DNA of 64,000 nt from Lactifluus volemus. Lineage: Eukaryota; Basidiomycota; Agaricomycetes; Russulales; Russulaceae. Both the position numbers and the translations under genes were made by a program. Positions 8,875-17,721 of the stretch are shown in pieces. Positions within the stretch are counted from its first letter, which is position 1; every line of letters begins with the position of its first letter. Under the pieces are notes generated by a model. That model searched no databases and was not told where the DNA came from. It saw only the letters and a program-made list of their open reading frames with translations. The stretch lies in the NCBI GenBank assembly GCA_022376515.1, contig WTXI01000069.1, positions 109,465 to 173,464 on the forward strand. Direction: 5' to 3'.

Positions 8875-10253
8875 TGAGATAGTCCTTTCCTCTTCGTGGG
8901 ATCGATGCGGATGGTCCCATGTTCCACACGGATGCCAAGGTAGTCAATGCTGGTCTGCTCAAACTTGCACTTCGACAGTTTGAGGAAGAAGGATTCTTGG
9001 CGGAACATCTCGAGGATTTCTCGGACTATCCTCCGATGTTCCCCCACGTCTCCTCCTGTGGCCACCAAGACATCGTCCATGTACACAAACACCTTCCCTG
9101 GGTAGCGGTTCATGATCTTAGCAAAGACCCGATCCATGCAACGCTGAAAGGTGGCTGGAGAGTTCTGGAGGCCGAAGAGCATCACCTTTGGTTGGTACAG
9201 GCCAAAGGGAGTCTTGAACGCAGCCTTCCATCGATCCTCAGGGCGAATCTGGATGTTATGATAGCCCCAACGAATGTCCAGTGCCGTGAAGAGGGTGCGT
9301 CCGTGCAATGCTTCCAGAATTTGCTCAATGCGAGGGATGGGGTACACATCTCGAATCGTCCAACTGTTCACTTCCCTATAGTCCTGGATGGGTCGGAGAC
9401 TCCCATCTCTTTTCTTTATAAAGAACCAAGGGGTCGACCAAGGAGAGTTGGACTTTTCGATGAATCCCCACTGCTCATTCTCCTTCAAGAACTTCTGGGT
9501 CGCTTCCCTCTCCTCCCTCGTGAGGGCATAGACTTTACAATTGATGGAAGCTGGGGCGTCCTCCTTCAAGACAATGGCGTGATCCTCTGGTCGTGAAGGT
9601 GGGAAACGATGGGATTTTTCTTCGTCAAAGACGTCCGCATAGTCTCGGTATTGGGGTGGTAGCACCTCATGCTTTTCCCCACTGGCTACCCGCTCTTGGT
9701 GCGCCTTTATGGCCCATTCCTGGGCCACATTGGTGCGATCAATGCGTGCTGGTTCCTTCTCCCTGTCCTTGTATATCTGACGAGGGCGCTGGAACTTCCT
9801 CCACTTGGTTTCGATCCGTACTCCTCCGTTCTGTACTTCTCCTTTGGTCCAATCGATGCGAGGATTGAACTCTGAGAGCCAGGGGTGCCCCAAGAGGACA
9901 CGATCTTTGCCAAGATTGGTGACATAGAACCGCTGGAGAGTGTCTTTGTCCCCCACGACACAGCGAAGAACACAATACTCCGTTAGTGTCCCAGCCTGGT
10001 TCTGGGTCCCATCCACATTGTAGACGTAGCGGGGGTGAGGGAGTTTATGAGTGCTGAGTCCCCATCGGCGGACTGTGCGCTGATCAAGGAAGTTTTCCGT
10101 GGCTCCACTGTCGACTAAGGCGACATCTGCGACCGTTTTGAGGACATTTGAAAACGAAATGGGCAAATTCAAAGCATTGGCATTGGCATAGCTAATGTAC
10201 ATTCGTTTCAGTCCTAAGGCTCGTACCCAGGTCGCGCGGCACGAGCTCTTCAA
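8757..10253 (-). CDS. pol: Ty3-A Pol: protease and reverse transcriptase
   Basis: This 498-codon frame follows gag in the -1 frame. It contains an aspartic protease site (ALVDSGATENF) and RT motifs (KRDGSLRPIQDYREVN, FTALDIRWGYHNIQI, FGLQNSPATFQRCMD and the catalytic VYMDDVLV). It should encode the enzymes that mature Gag and copy the RNA in the particle. The frame opens about 30 nt before the gag stop and has no initiator ATG, so translation by frameshift from Gag is likely. It ends early, after GYQRPFIP, because of a one-base deletion in a C run (8796-8799); RNase H and integrase continue in the next frame. This copy is therefore probably not autonomous. Confidence 0.92.
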   Translation of the reverse strand: MKSSCRATWVRALGLKRMYISYANANALNLPISFSNVLKTVADVALVDSGATENFLDQRTVRRWGLSTHKLPHPRYVYNVDGTQNQAGTLTEYCVLRCVVGDKDTLQRFYVTNLGKDRVLLGHPWLSEFNPRIDWTKGEVQNGGVRIETKWRKFQRPRQIYKDREKEPARIDRTNVAQEWAIKAHQERVASGEKHEVLPPQYRDYADVFDEEKSHRFPPSRPEDHAIVLKEDAPASINCKVYALTREEREATQKFLKENEQWGFIEKSNSPWSTPWFFIKKRDGSLRPIQDYREVNSWTIRDVYPIPRIEQILEALHGRTLFTALDIRWGYHNIQIRPEDRWKAAFKTPFGLYQPKVMLFGLQNSPATFQRCMDRVFAKIMNRYPGKVFVYMDDVLVATGGDVGEHRRIVREILEMFRQESFFLKLSKCKFEQTSIDYLGIRVEHGTIRIDPTKRKGLSQWPRTLSSVKEVRSTLGVLGYQRPFIPTLHTSRRHSLPC

Positions 10254-11781
10254 AAATCCTGGGGCGCAGAGTCGGTGGAGTCAACCATATCCTTGATAAA
10301 GAGTTCCTTGTCGTCGTCAGACAACTTCATAAGTCCGTCCATAAGCTGGTCGCGGGTGATTTCCTTTCTTTCTTCTTCGACAGTCCGCACTGCGGCGGGG
10401 CGCTGTGCAGGCTTGCTGTCCCTGTGCTGGCTCTTTTTCTTCTCAGGGCACGAGCTACTTATGTGGCCCTGCCGACGGCAGATGAAGCAGCGTCCTTCTG
10501 TCCGCAGCTTCTTCTTTTCTTCAGGTGTAGGCCCCCCTGTGCGAATGGCATCCACGTCCATGGCGTCTGAGGGCCGTGGCTTCACTTGTCTGCCCGGCTG
10601 GTACCTTCCCAAGGCCGCAGCAAGGCGTCGGCGGAAGTCCTGGCCTGGCCTGTCTCCAGAGGTGGCTCTGGCTTCGATGTACCTCCCTTGACGCTTCAGG
10701 GCCGCTGCCTGCCATCCCGCCAGGGTGTCGGGCAAGGTGGGTTCAAAATCAATGATCTTTTCGCGGAGGGCTCGCTTCAGCCCATCCTTGAATCGAAGGA
10801 GGGTTCCTTGCTCGTTTGGACCCCACTTGGCGAGAGCGATTAGCGTGTTGAAATTATTGATGTATGTTTTGAGGTCCTCCCCCTGCATCTCCAGGGCGAG
10901 CAGGCTTCCCAACGCCTCCTCTCTGGCCACAGTGTTCTCGAACTGTGCTCTGAATGCGTTGTCGAAGTTCGTCCAAACTATTTCATCATTTGGATCAGTG
11001 GCTAGGAGGTGGTGTGGATGCTGTCGCCACATCGCCACTCCATTCATGAGAGGCTGGATGATTCCATCGACCCATTGGTCGACTGCCTTGCCTCGGATCC
11101 TTCCTATACAGGTGAGGACCCGCAGGTAAGGGTTGCTTATGGAGGGGTGGTCCCGGTTCATTTCCCAAAAGACCGAGAAGGCGCGACGGAAACGTGCGAG
11201 GTCGTCACGATCCCCATTGAAAATTTCAGGGATCGTGCCATAGAGGGCTGAAGACTGGTGTGGTTGACCACCTGCTGCTTGTCCTCCCGGAGGGGGAGCT
11301 CCTCCTCCGCCTCCTCCTCCGTCTCCTCCTCCACCGCCGCCTCCACCGCCTCCTCCTCCGCCTCCACTTCCTCCCGGCTGTCCCCCAGCCGGAGGTCCTC
11401 CTCCAGGTTGCCCAGAGGAGCTGAATCCTGTGATGCCAGCTAGTGCTGTTGGTGCGGTAATGGCAGTGCTGACTGCAGCTGACCTGATGAACGCACTACC
11501 ACTAGGCACACTAGGATGAGGTTGTGGAGAGGGGGAGAGAGCGGCTGGAAGCATGGTGGGATCTACCAACATTCCAGTGGTTGGGTCTGTCACCATCGAC
11601 ACACTGATGTCGGAGTATGGCGATTCCATTTGTTTTTGTACTGGGGGCACTTGCAACGTCGAGGTTGGTTCAAGCTGCTGATGAATTCCAGGGGGAACAC
11701 TGGTCAAAGGAGGTTGTGCGGCTTGATAGACCGGTTCAAATAATTGTCCACTAGGTGAAAGTGCTTCGGGTCGTTCTGGGG
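10250..11781 (-). CDS. gag: Ty3-A Gag, C-terminal part
   Basis: This is the capsid and nucleocapsid part of Gag. It has a Pro-rich segment, a poly-Gly tract encoded around 11280-11400, a retrotransposon-Gag core (GTIPEIFNGDRDDLARFRRAF and onward) and a CCHC knuckle (CFICRRQGHISSSC). The open frame reads upstream into the Ty1-A LTR, but the true Gag continues on the other side of that insertion, at 17142 and above. If the 5 bp duplication is counted once, the two halves join in frame at Ser-Thr-Pro-Glu. The stop is TTT-TGA, with pol in the -1 frame. Confidence 0.9.
11777..11781. repeat. Target site duplication of Ty1-A (left), tgggg
   Basis: The 5 bp tgggg here recurs at 17138-17142, directly outside the other LTR. 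Confidence 0.9.
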
Positions 11782-12266
11782 TAGTGTGCAAAAATCGGGA
11801 GGAACGAGCGGTGGCAGCGGCGGCAAACAATAAAACGGGGGAGCGGGCAGGCGTGCGCGCGGAACGGGAACAGTAGGACGAGACTCTTTCGGAGTCTCGT
11901 CTGGTTACTATATATTGTTCTATAGGCTAGTGGAATTGCTAATTGAAGAAGGGGGACTAGTAGTTTAAGGGAATGGTCTCGATCTTGGCCTCGAGAGCGG
12001 CCGCTCGTAGTGAACGTGGGCGCGGGACTAAGTCCTCGGCGCGGGGAATATACTAACTAAATAAAAGGGGTGTCGAGGATAGAAAAGGAATGGTACAGTA
12101 GGTAAACGGCTGTGGGCGATCGCCCCCAACGGGGAGCGGTCGTTATCCACACCGGCGGGTCCTCGGGGTGCCTAGGACGTTGGCTGTCCCGTCCTTGGTA
12201 CCCCCTAACGCTGGGCGCCGTTTTCGGCCGCCAGCCTTTCTCCCGCGTCCTCGTGATTCCTCGTCA
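11782..12266 (-). repeat. Ty1-A 3' LTR
   Basis: This 485 bp repeat, on the minus strand, starts TGACGAGG and ends GCACACTA. The end of the Gag-Pol frame lies inside it. Confidence 0.94.
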
Positions 12267-15200
12267 CTCCCCCGCGAGCGCCGTCGAGGGCCTGCAACAG
12301 ACCGAGTGCGGCAGCGTGCCGCGTGACCTTCCAGGCCGGTAGCGCCTTCGTGAGGATGTCGGCTGTCATGTCGTCGGTGGGGCAGTAGGTGATGGATAGC
12401 TCCCCCGTGTTGATGACTTGTCGGATGTAGTGGTAACGAATGTCGATGTGCTTTGTTCTGGCTCGATAGTTATCATCAGTGGCAATCTTGAGGGCTGCCT
12501 GATTATCACAGTAGATCATAGTTGAATTTTCGAAAGGAGTTAGCAACTCTCCTTTGAGGCGGCGAAGCCACACTGCTTCCTTCGCAGCGTGGGTCGCCGC
12601 CACGTATTCTGCTTCCGCGGTGGACAGGGTGACGATCTCCTGCTTGCGAGATCGCCACGAGATCGCCCCTCCATCGATAAGGAACGCGTAGCCCGATATG
12701 GCGTGGCGGTGCGGCTGCGATGCGCCGTCTGCGTCTGTGTATCCGATGAGGTCGTGCTGCTCACTGCCGTAGGTGAGCTCGAGGTGTCGCGTGCCCGATA
12801 GGTAGCGCAGGACGCGTTTCACCGCGTCCCAATGCAGCTCCCCCGGGTTCTCGAGAAATTGGGAGAGGGTCGAGATCGCGAACGCGATGTCGGGGCGCGT
12901 GGCGACTGCGGCGTACATGAGGCTTCCGATTGCCTCTCGATATGGTGTTTTTCGCATATGGGCTGCCTCTGTCTCATCAGCAGGGCAATCATCTTTGGAA
13001 TAAAGTATGTTTGGGATCATGGGTGAGCTCTGAGCCTTGGCATCACCCAGTCCATATCTCGCAACAATAGACTTGATGTATTCTGATTGCGAGAGCGAGA
13101 TGGTGTGCGCGGCGCGGTCTCGGGTGACTCGGATCCCGAGGAGCCAACTGATCGGCCCCAAGTCGGTGAGGGCGTAGCGCGCGTTCAGCTGCGCCTTGTA
13201 CCGTTGCATGAGCTCGCTAGAGCTGCTCGTAATGATGCAGTCGTCGACATGGACTGCAAGGATTAGGACGTCGTCCTTCTCCTGCGCTCGGAAAACGCCC
13301 GGGTCGGATTGCGTGACGCGGAGGCCGAGGTCGTTGAGCGCGCGCGTGAGGGTGTCGTACCATCGACGCCCGGCCTGCTTGAGCCCGTAGAGGGACTTCC
13401 GCAGCCGTTTCACGCTGCCGCTGCTCTCCTCGAAGCCCGGGGGTTCCTGCATATAGATCTCTTCCTCCTCCCCCAGCTCACCATTTAAGTAAGCGCTATT
13501 AAAATCGAAAGTGTCTATGTCCCAGTCATAGCGCGCTGCGATCGCGAGGATGGTGCGAATACTGGCTAGTTTCGCAACTGGGGAGAAGGTGTCGAAGTAG
13601 TCGACGCCGTAAATCTGTGTGAACCCGCGCGCGACAAGGCGCGCCTTGTATTTGTCGATCGCGCCGTCGGCCTTACGCTTGAGTCGGAAGACCCACTTGC
13701 TGCCGACGACGTTTTTGCCTTCAGGGCGGGGAACTGTGTCCCAGGTGCCCGCGCGTTCGAGCGTCTCGATCTCGCGTTCCATCGCGCGCTGCCACTCGGG
13801 CCAGTCGGGGCGGGATCGCGCCTCGGAGACGGAGCGCGGGTCGCCGTTCGCGTCGTGCGCTGCCGCGGTCATCGTCATATCGATCTCTACATGAAATGCC
13901 ATCTCTGCATAGCTAGGTTCTTCAGGGGCTGTGACAAAAGACTCGTTAGCTGAGTCTGTTCCGCGCTGGGATAATGTCACCCGGCGCGCGTGCCCTCGGA
14001 GGCTGGTTTCTGGGGCATCTTCTTCTCTGGTGGCCTGCTCGCCCTGCGACAGCTTCGCTATTCGTGCCGATCGGCGCGGCGGCTCGGATCGTACTTGCGG
14101 GGGCGGCTTCACTTTCTTCGGCGCTCGGGGCGGCTGTGGCGGTGGTGGTGCTGGCTCCGGTGGTGTGATCGGCGACGGCATCACATAGTCGTCTTCTGCC
14201 GCTTGGTCCGGGGCCTCGGCGTCGTTTTCTGGCTGTTCCGAAGTCGGGTCGGGTTCCGGAGCGCCGGCGTCGGGATGCCGCGTTTGGGGCGTCGGGATGA
14301 CGCTGGGCTGACTTTTCGGGGCTACGACTTTGTTCTGGACTTGTACTTGAGGCTGTGAGGGGATGTACACTGTCACTGTGTCAGTGGTGAACTTTACATC
14401 TCTCTCAGCTGTGATGGAGTGCTTCTCTGGCCAATATATCCTGTGGGCATGGGGGCTCTCTTTATCATAGCCTACCCATCGTGCTTGCAAGGCCCGGGCA
14501 TCTAGTTTCGAGCCCTTGAAGCTCTTGACCCACACCCGCTGGCCCCATTCCGGAACGCCGGCCAAATTTGGCTTGTGTCCGTGGAGGCGTTCGAAGGGGG
14601 TGATCGCGCCTAGCGCGCGCGTGGACGTCCGGTTCTTCAACCAGGTGGCATGCTGGAGTGCCTCGCCCCATAGAGATTTGGGGAGGCCGGACTGGTGGAG
14701 GAGGGCGCGGACGCGTTCCATGAGGCGCCGGTTGAGCGACTCCGCGATGCCGTTGTGCTGCGGGGTGTCGTGCGTGGTGAGCCGTTGCTCCGTCCCACGT
14801 TGCCGGAGGAAGGCCTTGAGATCGTTGCTGGTGTACTCGCCCCCTCGGTCGGAGCGGAAACGGCGTATCGTCACGCCGTGCTGCGTGCGCGCCCATGCCG
14901 CGAACTCCTTGTAGGCGGCGGCGGCGTCCGATTTCGCTTTGAGGGTGTTGGTCCAGGTGTACCGAGAGTGATCGTCAGTGAAAGTAATGTAATAGCACTT
15001 CCCACCAAGGCTGTTGACAGGAGAGGGCCCCCACACATCAGAGTGGACTTCTTCTCCAAAGGTGGCAGGTGGGGCTTCTCTTTCAGGTCTGATGGCTTTT
15101 CTGGTCGTCTTAGCATAATCACAAGAGTCACAAGTGAAGGGGGATCCTTCATCAATAAGATCCACTCCTTGGATGGAGTTGTGTCGAACGAGAGAGCGTA

Positions 15201-16551
15201 GGGTGTCGACGCTGACGTGGCCCAGGCGACGGTGGAGTTCGAAAAGTGTGACTCGTTCGGGTGTGACTGCGGCCGAGGCTGTCACGGGGTGCTCGACTCT
15301 GTAGAGTCCGTTCGCGTTCGCTTTGATGGTTCCGACGACTTTTCCCTTCGCGTTTTTAATGGTGCAGCTTTCCTTTTCAAAGGTGACTGAATTTCCCAGC
15401 TTGGTGATTCGTGATATTGATACTATGGTCATAGCCATGTCAGGAGCATGCAGGACTTCTCTCAAGATGACTGAAGTGGAAGACTCCCCATGAGGGACCT
15501 CTATCTTGAGGTCCCCGACGCCTATCGCATAAAATACCCGTTTATCGGCCGCGATTATCGCACGCGGCGCGATTTCTCGATATGTAGTGAATTTTTCGCG
15601 GAAGGGGGACATGTGGGTGGACGCCCCGGAGTCGTAGAGCTCGGCGTCGATCGTGGCGGTGCGTGGCGCGCTGGCTGCGGCAACCGGGTGGTCGCTGACT
15701 TCTTCTATAGCTGCCCACGCCTCGATATCGTTTGGTTCGGCCGCTGTCGTCGCGGTGTTCGCGCCAGCGCCTCTGCGTTGCGGGAACTGGCCTTCCTGGC
15801 CCCCGCCTTTTTGCCAACATTCGGCTTTGATATGGCCTCGTTTTTTGCAATTGTGGCACTCGATATCGCGTCGTTTTCCTCTTCCCTTCCCTTTCTGCGA
15901 GGACGCGGCGAACGCTTCGTCCGCGTCCTGTTTCGTCTTGTCTCCTTGGAGACGGTCGTACTCGTCCATCGCGAGTCGAATCACGTTCGCGGGCGCGATG
16001 GTCGCCTTCGCGAAGTCAGCCGAAGCGTTTATAGCGCTGACTATTCCCTGGTATGAAGGGGGAAGTGACCGGAGCAGAATGTAAGCAAATTCCAGATCAG
16101 AAATGCTACTTCCCAAGGATGCTAATTTTTCCTTCATATTTTGCAGGTTTTCGAAGTGTGTGCGAAGGTTCTCGTCGTCTCCGCACTTGATGGTGCCGAT
16201 GCGCCACCGCAGCTCGATCGCGACTAGCGGCGATCGCGTTTCGTGGAGCTCCTTCAGGGCCTCCCACACTTCCTTCGCAGTCGTCTTGTTTTTGATGCTG
16301 TTGAATGCGGAATCGGGGATTGACGACGCGATTACGTTTATTAGCGCGGCTTCGTCGTCTTCCCATCGCTCGTCGGGTGTGGCGCCGTTTATGGTGCCAC
16401 CAACGATGTAGCGTTGCGTCGGCTTCGTATTGGTCAAGTGGTCCTTCCACTTATGGGACTTGATTACGAGCATCATTCGGTCGCGGTAATTTTCCCAGTT
16501 TGTGCCATCAGCTGCCAGCTGGACTATTTTGGTACTGTGACCTTCAACCAT
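12205..16551 (-). CDS. gag-pol: Ty1-A Gag-Pol polyprotein (1448 aa)
   Basis: This single frame from an ATG has all copia parts in copia order. A UBN2-like Gag is followed by a CCHC knuckle near residue 232 (CHNCKKRGHIKAEC), protease DSGAST near residue 307, integrase HHCC (HRRLGHVSVD to CDSCDYAK) and DDE residues (SDVWGP, DDHSRY, SDRGGEYT, NGIAESLNRR). RT follows (WVFRLKRKADG, FDFNSAYLNGEL, KSLYGLKQAGRRW, VHVDDCI), then RNase H (TDADGAS, STAEAEY, DNQAA, ILTKALP). No frame break is visible. Integrase precedes RT, which distinguishes copia from gypsy. The last 20 or so codons are read from the LTR. The element could be active. Confidence 0.96.
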   Translation of the reverse strand: MVEGHSTKIVQLAADGTNWENYRDRMMLVIKSHKWKDHLTNTKPTQRYIVGGTINGATPDERWEDDEAALINVIASSIPDSAFNSIKNKTTAKEVWEALKELHETRSPLVAIELRWRIGTIKCGDDENLRTHFENLQNMKEKLASLGSSISDLEFAYILLRSLPPSYQGIVSAINASADFAKATIAPANVIRLAMDEYDRLQGDKTKQDADEAFAASSQKGKGRGKRRDIECHNCKKRGHIKAECWQKGGGQEGQFPQRRGAGANTATTAAEPNDIEAWAAIEEVSDHPVAAASAPRTATIDAELYDSGASTHMSPFREKFTTYREIAPRAIIAADKRVFYAIGVGDLKIEVPHGESSTSVILREVLHAPDMAMTIVSISRITKLGNSVTFEKESCTIKNAKGKVVGTIKANANGLYRVEHPVTASAAVTPERVTLFELHRRLGHVSVDTLRSLVRHNSIQGVDLIDEGSPFTCDSCDYAKTTRKAIRPEREAPPATFGEEVHSDVWGPSPVNSLGGKCYYITFTDDHSRYTWTNTLKAKSDAAAAYKEFAAWARTQHGVTIRRFRSDRGGEYTSNDLKAFLRQRGTEQRLTTHDTPQHNGIAESLNRRLMERVRALLHQSGLPKSLWGEALQHATWLKNRTSTRALGAITPFERLHGHKPNLAGVPEWGQRVWVKSFKGSKLDARALQARWVGYDKESPHAHRIYWPEKHSITAERDVKFTTDTVTVYIPSQPQVQVQNKVVAPKSQPSVIPTPQTRHPDAGAPEPDPTSEQPENDAEAPDQAAEDDYVMPSPITPPEPAPPPPQPPRAPKKVKPPPQVRSEPPRRSARIAKLSQGEQATREEDAPETSLRGHARRVTLSQRGTDSANESFVTAPEEPSYAEMAFHVEIDMTMTAAAHDANGDPRSVSEARSRPDWPEWQRAMEREIETLERAGTWDTVPRPEGKNVVGSKWVFRLKRKADGAIDKYKARLVARGFTQIYGVDYFDTFSPVAKLASIRTILAIAARYDWDIDTFDFNSAYLNGELGEEEEIYMQEPPGFEESSGSVKRLRKSLYGLKQAGRRWYDTLTRALNDLGLRVTQSDPGVFRAQEKDDVLILAVHVDDCIITSSSSELMQRYKAQLNARYALTDLGPISWLLGIRVTRDRAAHTISLSQSEYIKSIVARYGLGDAKAQSSPMIPNILYSKDDCPADETEAAHMRKTPYREAIGSLMYAAVATRPDIAFAISTLSQFLENPGELHWDAVKRVLRYLSGTRHLELTYGSEQHDLIGYTDADGASQPHRHAISGYAFLIDGGAISWRSRKQEIVTLSTAEAEYVAATHAAKEAVWLRRLKGELLTPFENSTMIYCDNQAALKIATDDNYRARTKHIDIRYHYIRQVINTGELSITYCPTDDMTADILTKALPAWKVTRHAAALGLLQALDGARGGVTRNHEDAGERLAAENGAQR

Positions 16552-16640
16552 TTTACAGGATGTTGGTTTTGATGGAGAGAGGAGGTGTAAGTGTTTTTAA
16601 GCTCTGAGGGTTCTCGTACTGATTTTAAGATGCAACAGCA

Positions 16641-16652
16641 GGGCCCATAACC
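16641..16652 (-). other. Ty1-A primer binding site (half-tRNA iMet type)
   Basis: On the minus strand GGTTATGGGCCC directly abuts the 5' LTR. This is the sequence used by Drosophila copia, which primes from an internal fragment of initiator tRNA-Met. The same word flanks the Ty1-B LTR at 22453-22464. Confidence 0.8.
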
Positions 16653-17137
16653 TAGTGTGCAAAAATCGGGAGGAACGAGCAGTGGCAGCGGCGGCAAACA
16701 ATAAAACGGGGGAGCGGGCAGGCGTGCGCGCGGAACGGGAACAGTAGGACGAGACTCTTTCGGAGTCTCGTCTGGTTACTATATATTGTTCTATAGGCTA
16801 GTGGAATTGCTAATTGAAGAAGGGGGACTAGTAGTTTAAGGGAATGGTCTCGATCTTGGCCTCGAGAGCGGCCGCTCGTAGTGAACGTGGGCGCGGGACT
16901 AAGTCCTCGGCGCGGGGAATATACTAACTAAATAAAAGGGGTGTCGAGGATAGAAAAGGAATGGTACAGTAGGTAAACGGCTGTGGGCGATCGCCCCCAA
17001 CGGGGAGCGGTCGTTATCCACACCGGCGGGTCCTCGGGGTGCCTAGGACGTTGGCTGTCCCGTCCTTGGTACCCCCTAACGCTGGGCGCCGTTTTCGGCC
17101 GCCAGCCTTTCTCCCGCGTCCTCGTGATTCCTCGTCA
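16653..17137 (-). repeat. Ty1-A 5' LTR
   Basis: This 485 bp repeat is identical to 11782-12266 except for one base near its 3' end on the minus strand (gagcag here, gagcgg there). Confidence 0.94.
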
Positions 17138-17566
17138 TGGGGTACTTCCAGATCCTGAGCCTGCCGGTGTCAAGGACAGTGCGTGTACTGGATAGTCTGG
17201 GTGCTGTGGATCACTTGGTTTCCACCAGCCGAGTTCAAATCGTGCGATGTCGTCGTCTGTGACGTATCTCCCTATCTCTGTCGCGTAAGTCTGTTGTTTA
17301 TCAAACCACTCGACGTGGTACCACTTCTGGTTGATAAACTCGATGGGCCCGTGTGGATCTCCTTTGTCAAAAGCCCAATAGGCACTTTGCTTGGGGTTTT
17401 CTTGACGTTCTATCCAAAAGGCGTGCCCAACTACGTGGTCTGGGAGGTCTGGTGCGTCTCTGGTCTCGACTCTGGAGAGCTTCCCCTTTTCTGAGGTCCA
17501 ACCAACAGTTATGGAAGCCGTTTTGTCGATCAATCGCCCACTCTTTGCAAGAGGAGCGGTCTCAGT
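17138..17566 (-). CDS. gag: Ty3-A Gag, N-terminal part
   Basis: This frame encodes the N-terminal part of Ty3-A Gag, separated from the rest by Ty1-A. It has no family signature that I recognise; it is Trp- and His-rich (HAFWIER, WYHVEWF, FELGWWKPSD) and ends Gly-Ser-Gly-Ser-Thr-Pro at the insertion site. It is open back to a TAG near 17566 but has no in-frame ATG. The real start is therefore a non-ATG codon, lies across an unseen intron, or was lost by a frameshift. Confidence 0.7.
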
Positions 17567-17709
17567 AGCCTATAAGTTGTTCACTCTAGCAAGAGGAACG
17601 AAAAATTTCTGTGCACTCTGGCACACACTTTCTCGGCCTGAAAAGAAAGTGGGCAACGGTCTGGTTCGTTCGGGGTACACTCCTTATGACGAAGAAGTGG
17701 AGGGGTAGG

Positions 17710-17720
17710 AGCTTCAGCTT
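17710..17720 (-). other. Ty3-A self-priming primer site
   Basis: The minus strand reads AAGCTGAAGCT, one base after the end of the 5' LTR. It is perfectly complementary over 11 nt to AGCTTCAGCTT inside the LTR (18295-18305), 33 nt downstream of a TATA-like box. No tRNA-type TGG primer site is seen. This is the Tf1 arrangement, in which the RNA 5' end folds back as primer. Confidence 0.7.
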
Positions 17721-17721
17721 A

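Larger units (their letters stand above)
11782..17137 (-). mobile_element. Ty1/copia element Ty1-A, apparently intact
   Basis: The element is 5.36 kb with two 485 bp LTRs (11782-12266 and 16653-17137) that I see differing at a single base (a CpG to CpA change). It has a 5 bp duplication tgggg, a primer site next to the 5' LTR, and one uninterrupted 1448-codon Gag-Pol frame. The insertion is therefore very recent. It sits in gag of Ty3-A, so it is younger than Ty3-A. Confidence 0.95.

Noticed and set aside
8919..9596. 225-codon plus-strand ORF opposite Ty3-A RT
   Set aside because: It is antisense to a well-supported RT frame with the catalytic YMDD. Codon bias of the real gene keeps it open.
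10248..10260. Canonical -1 slippery heptamer (X-XXY-YYZ) at the Ty3-A gag stop
   Set aside because: Read in the gag frame, the five-T run does not form the heptamer, so I report only the frame relation and the T run.
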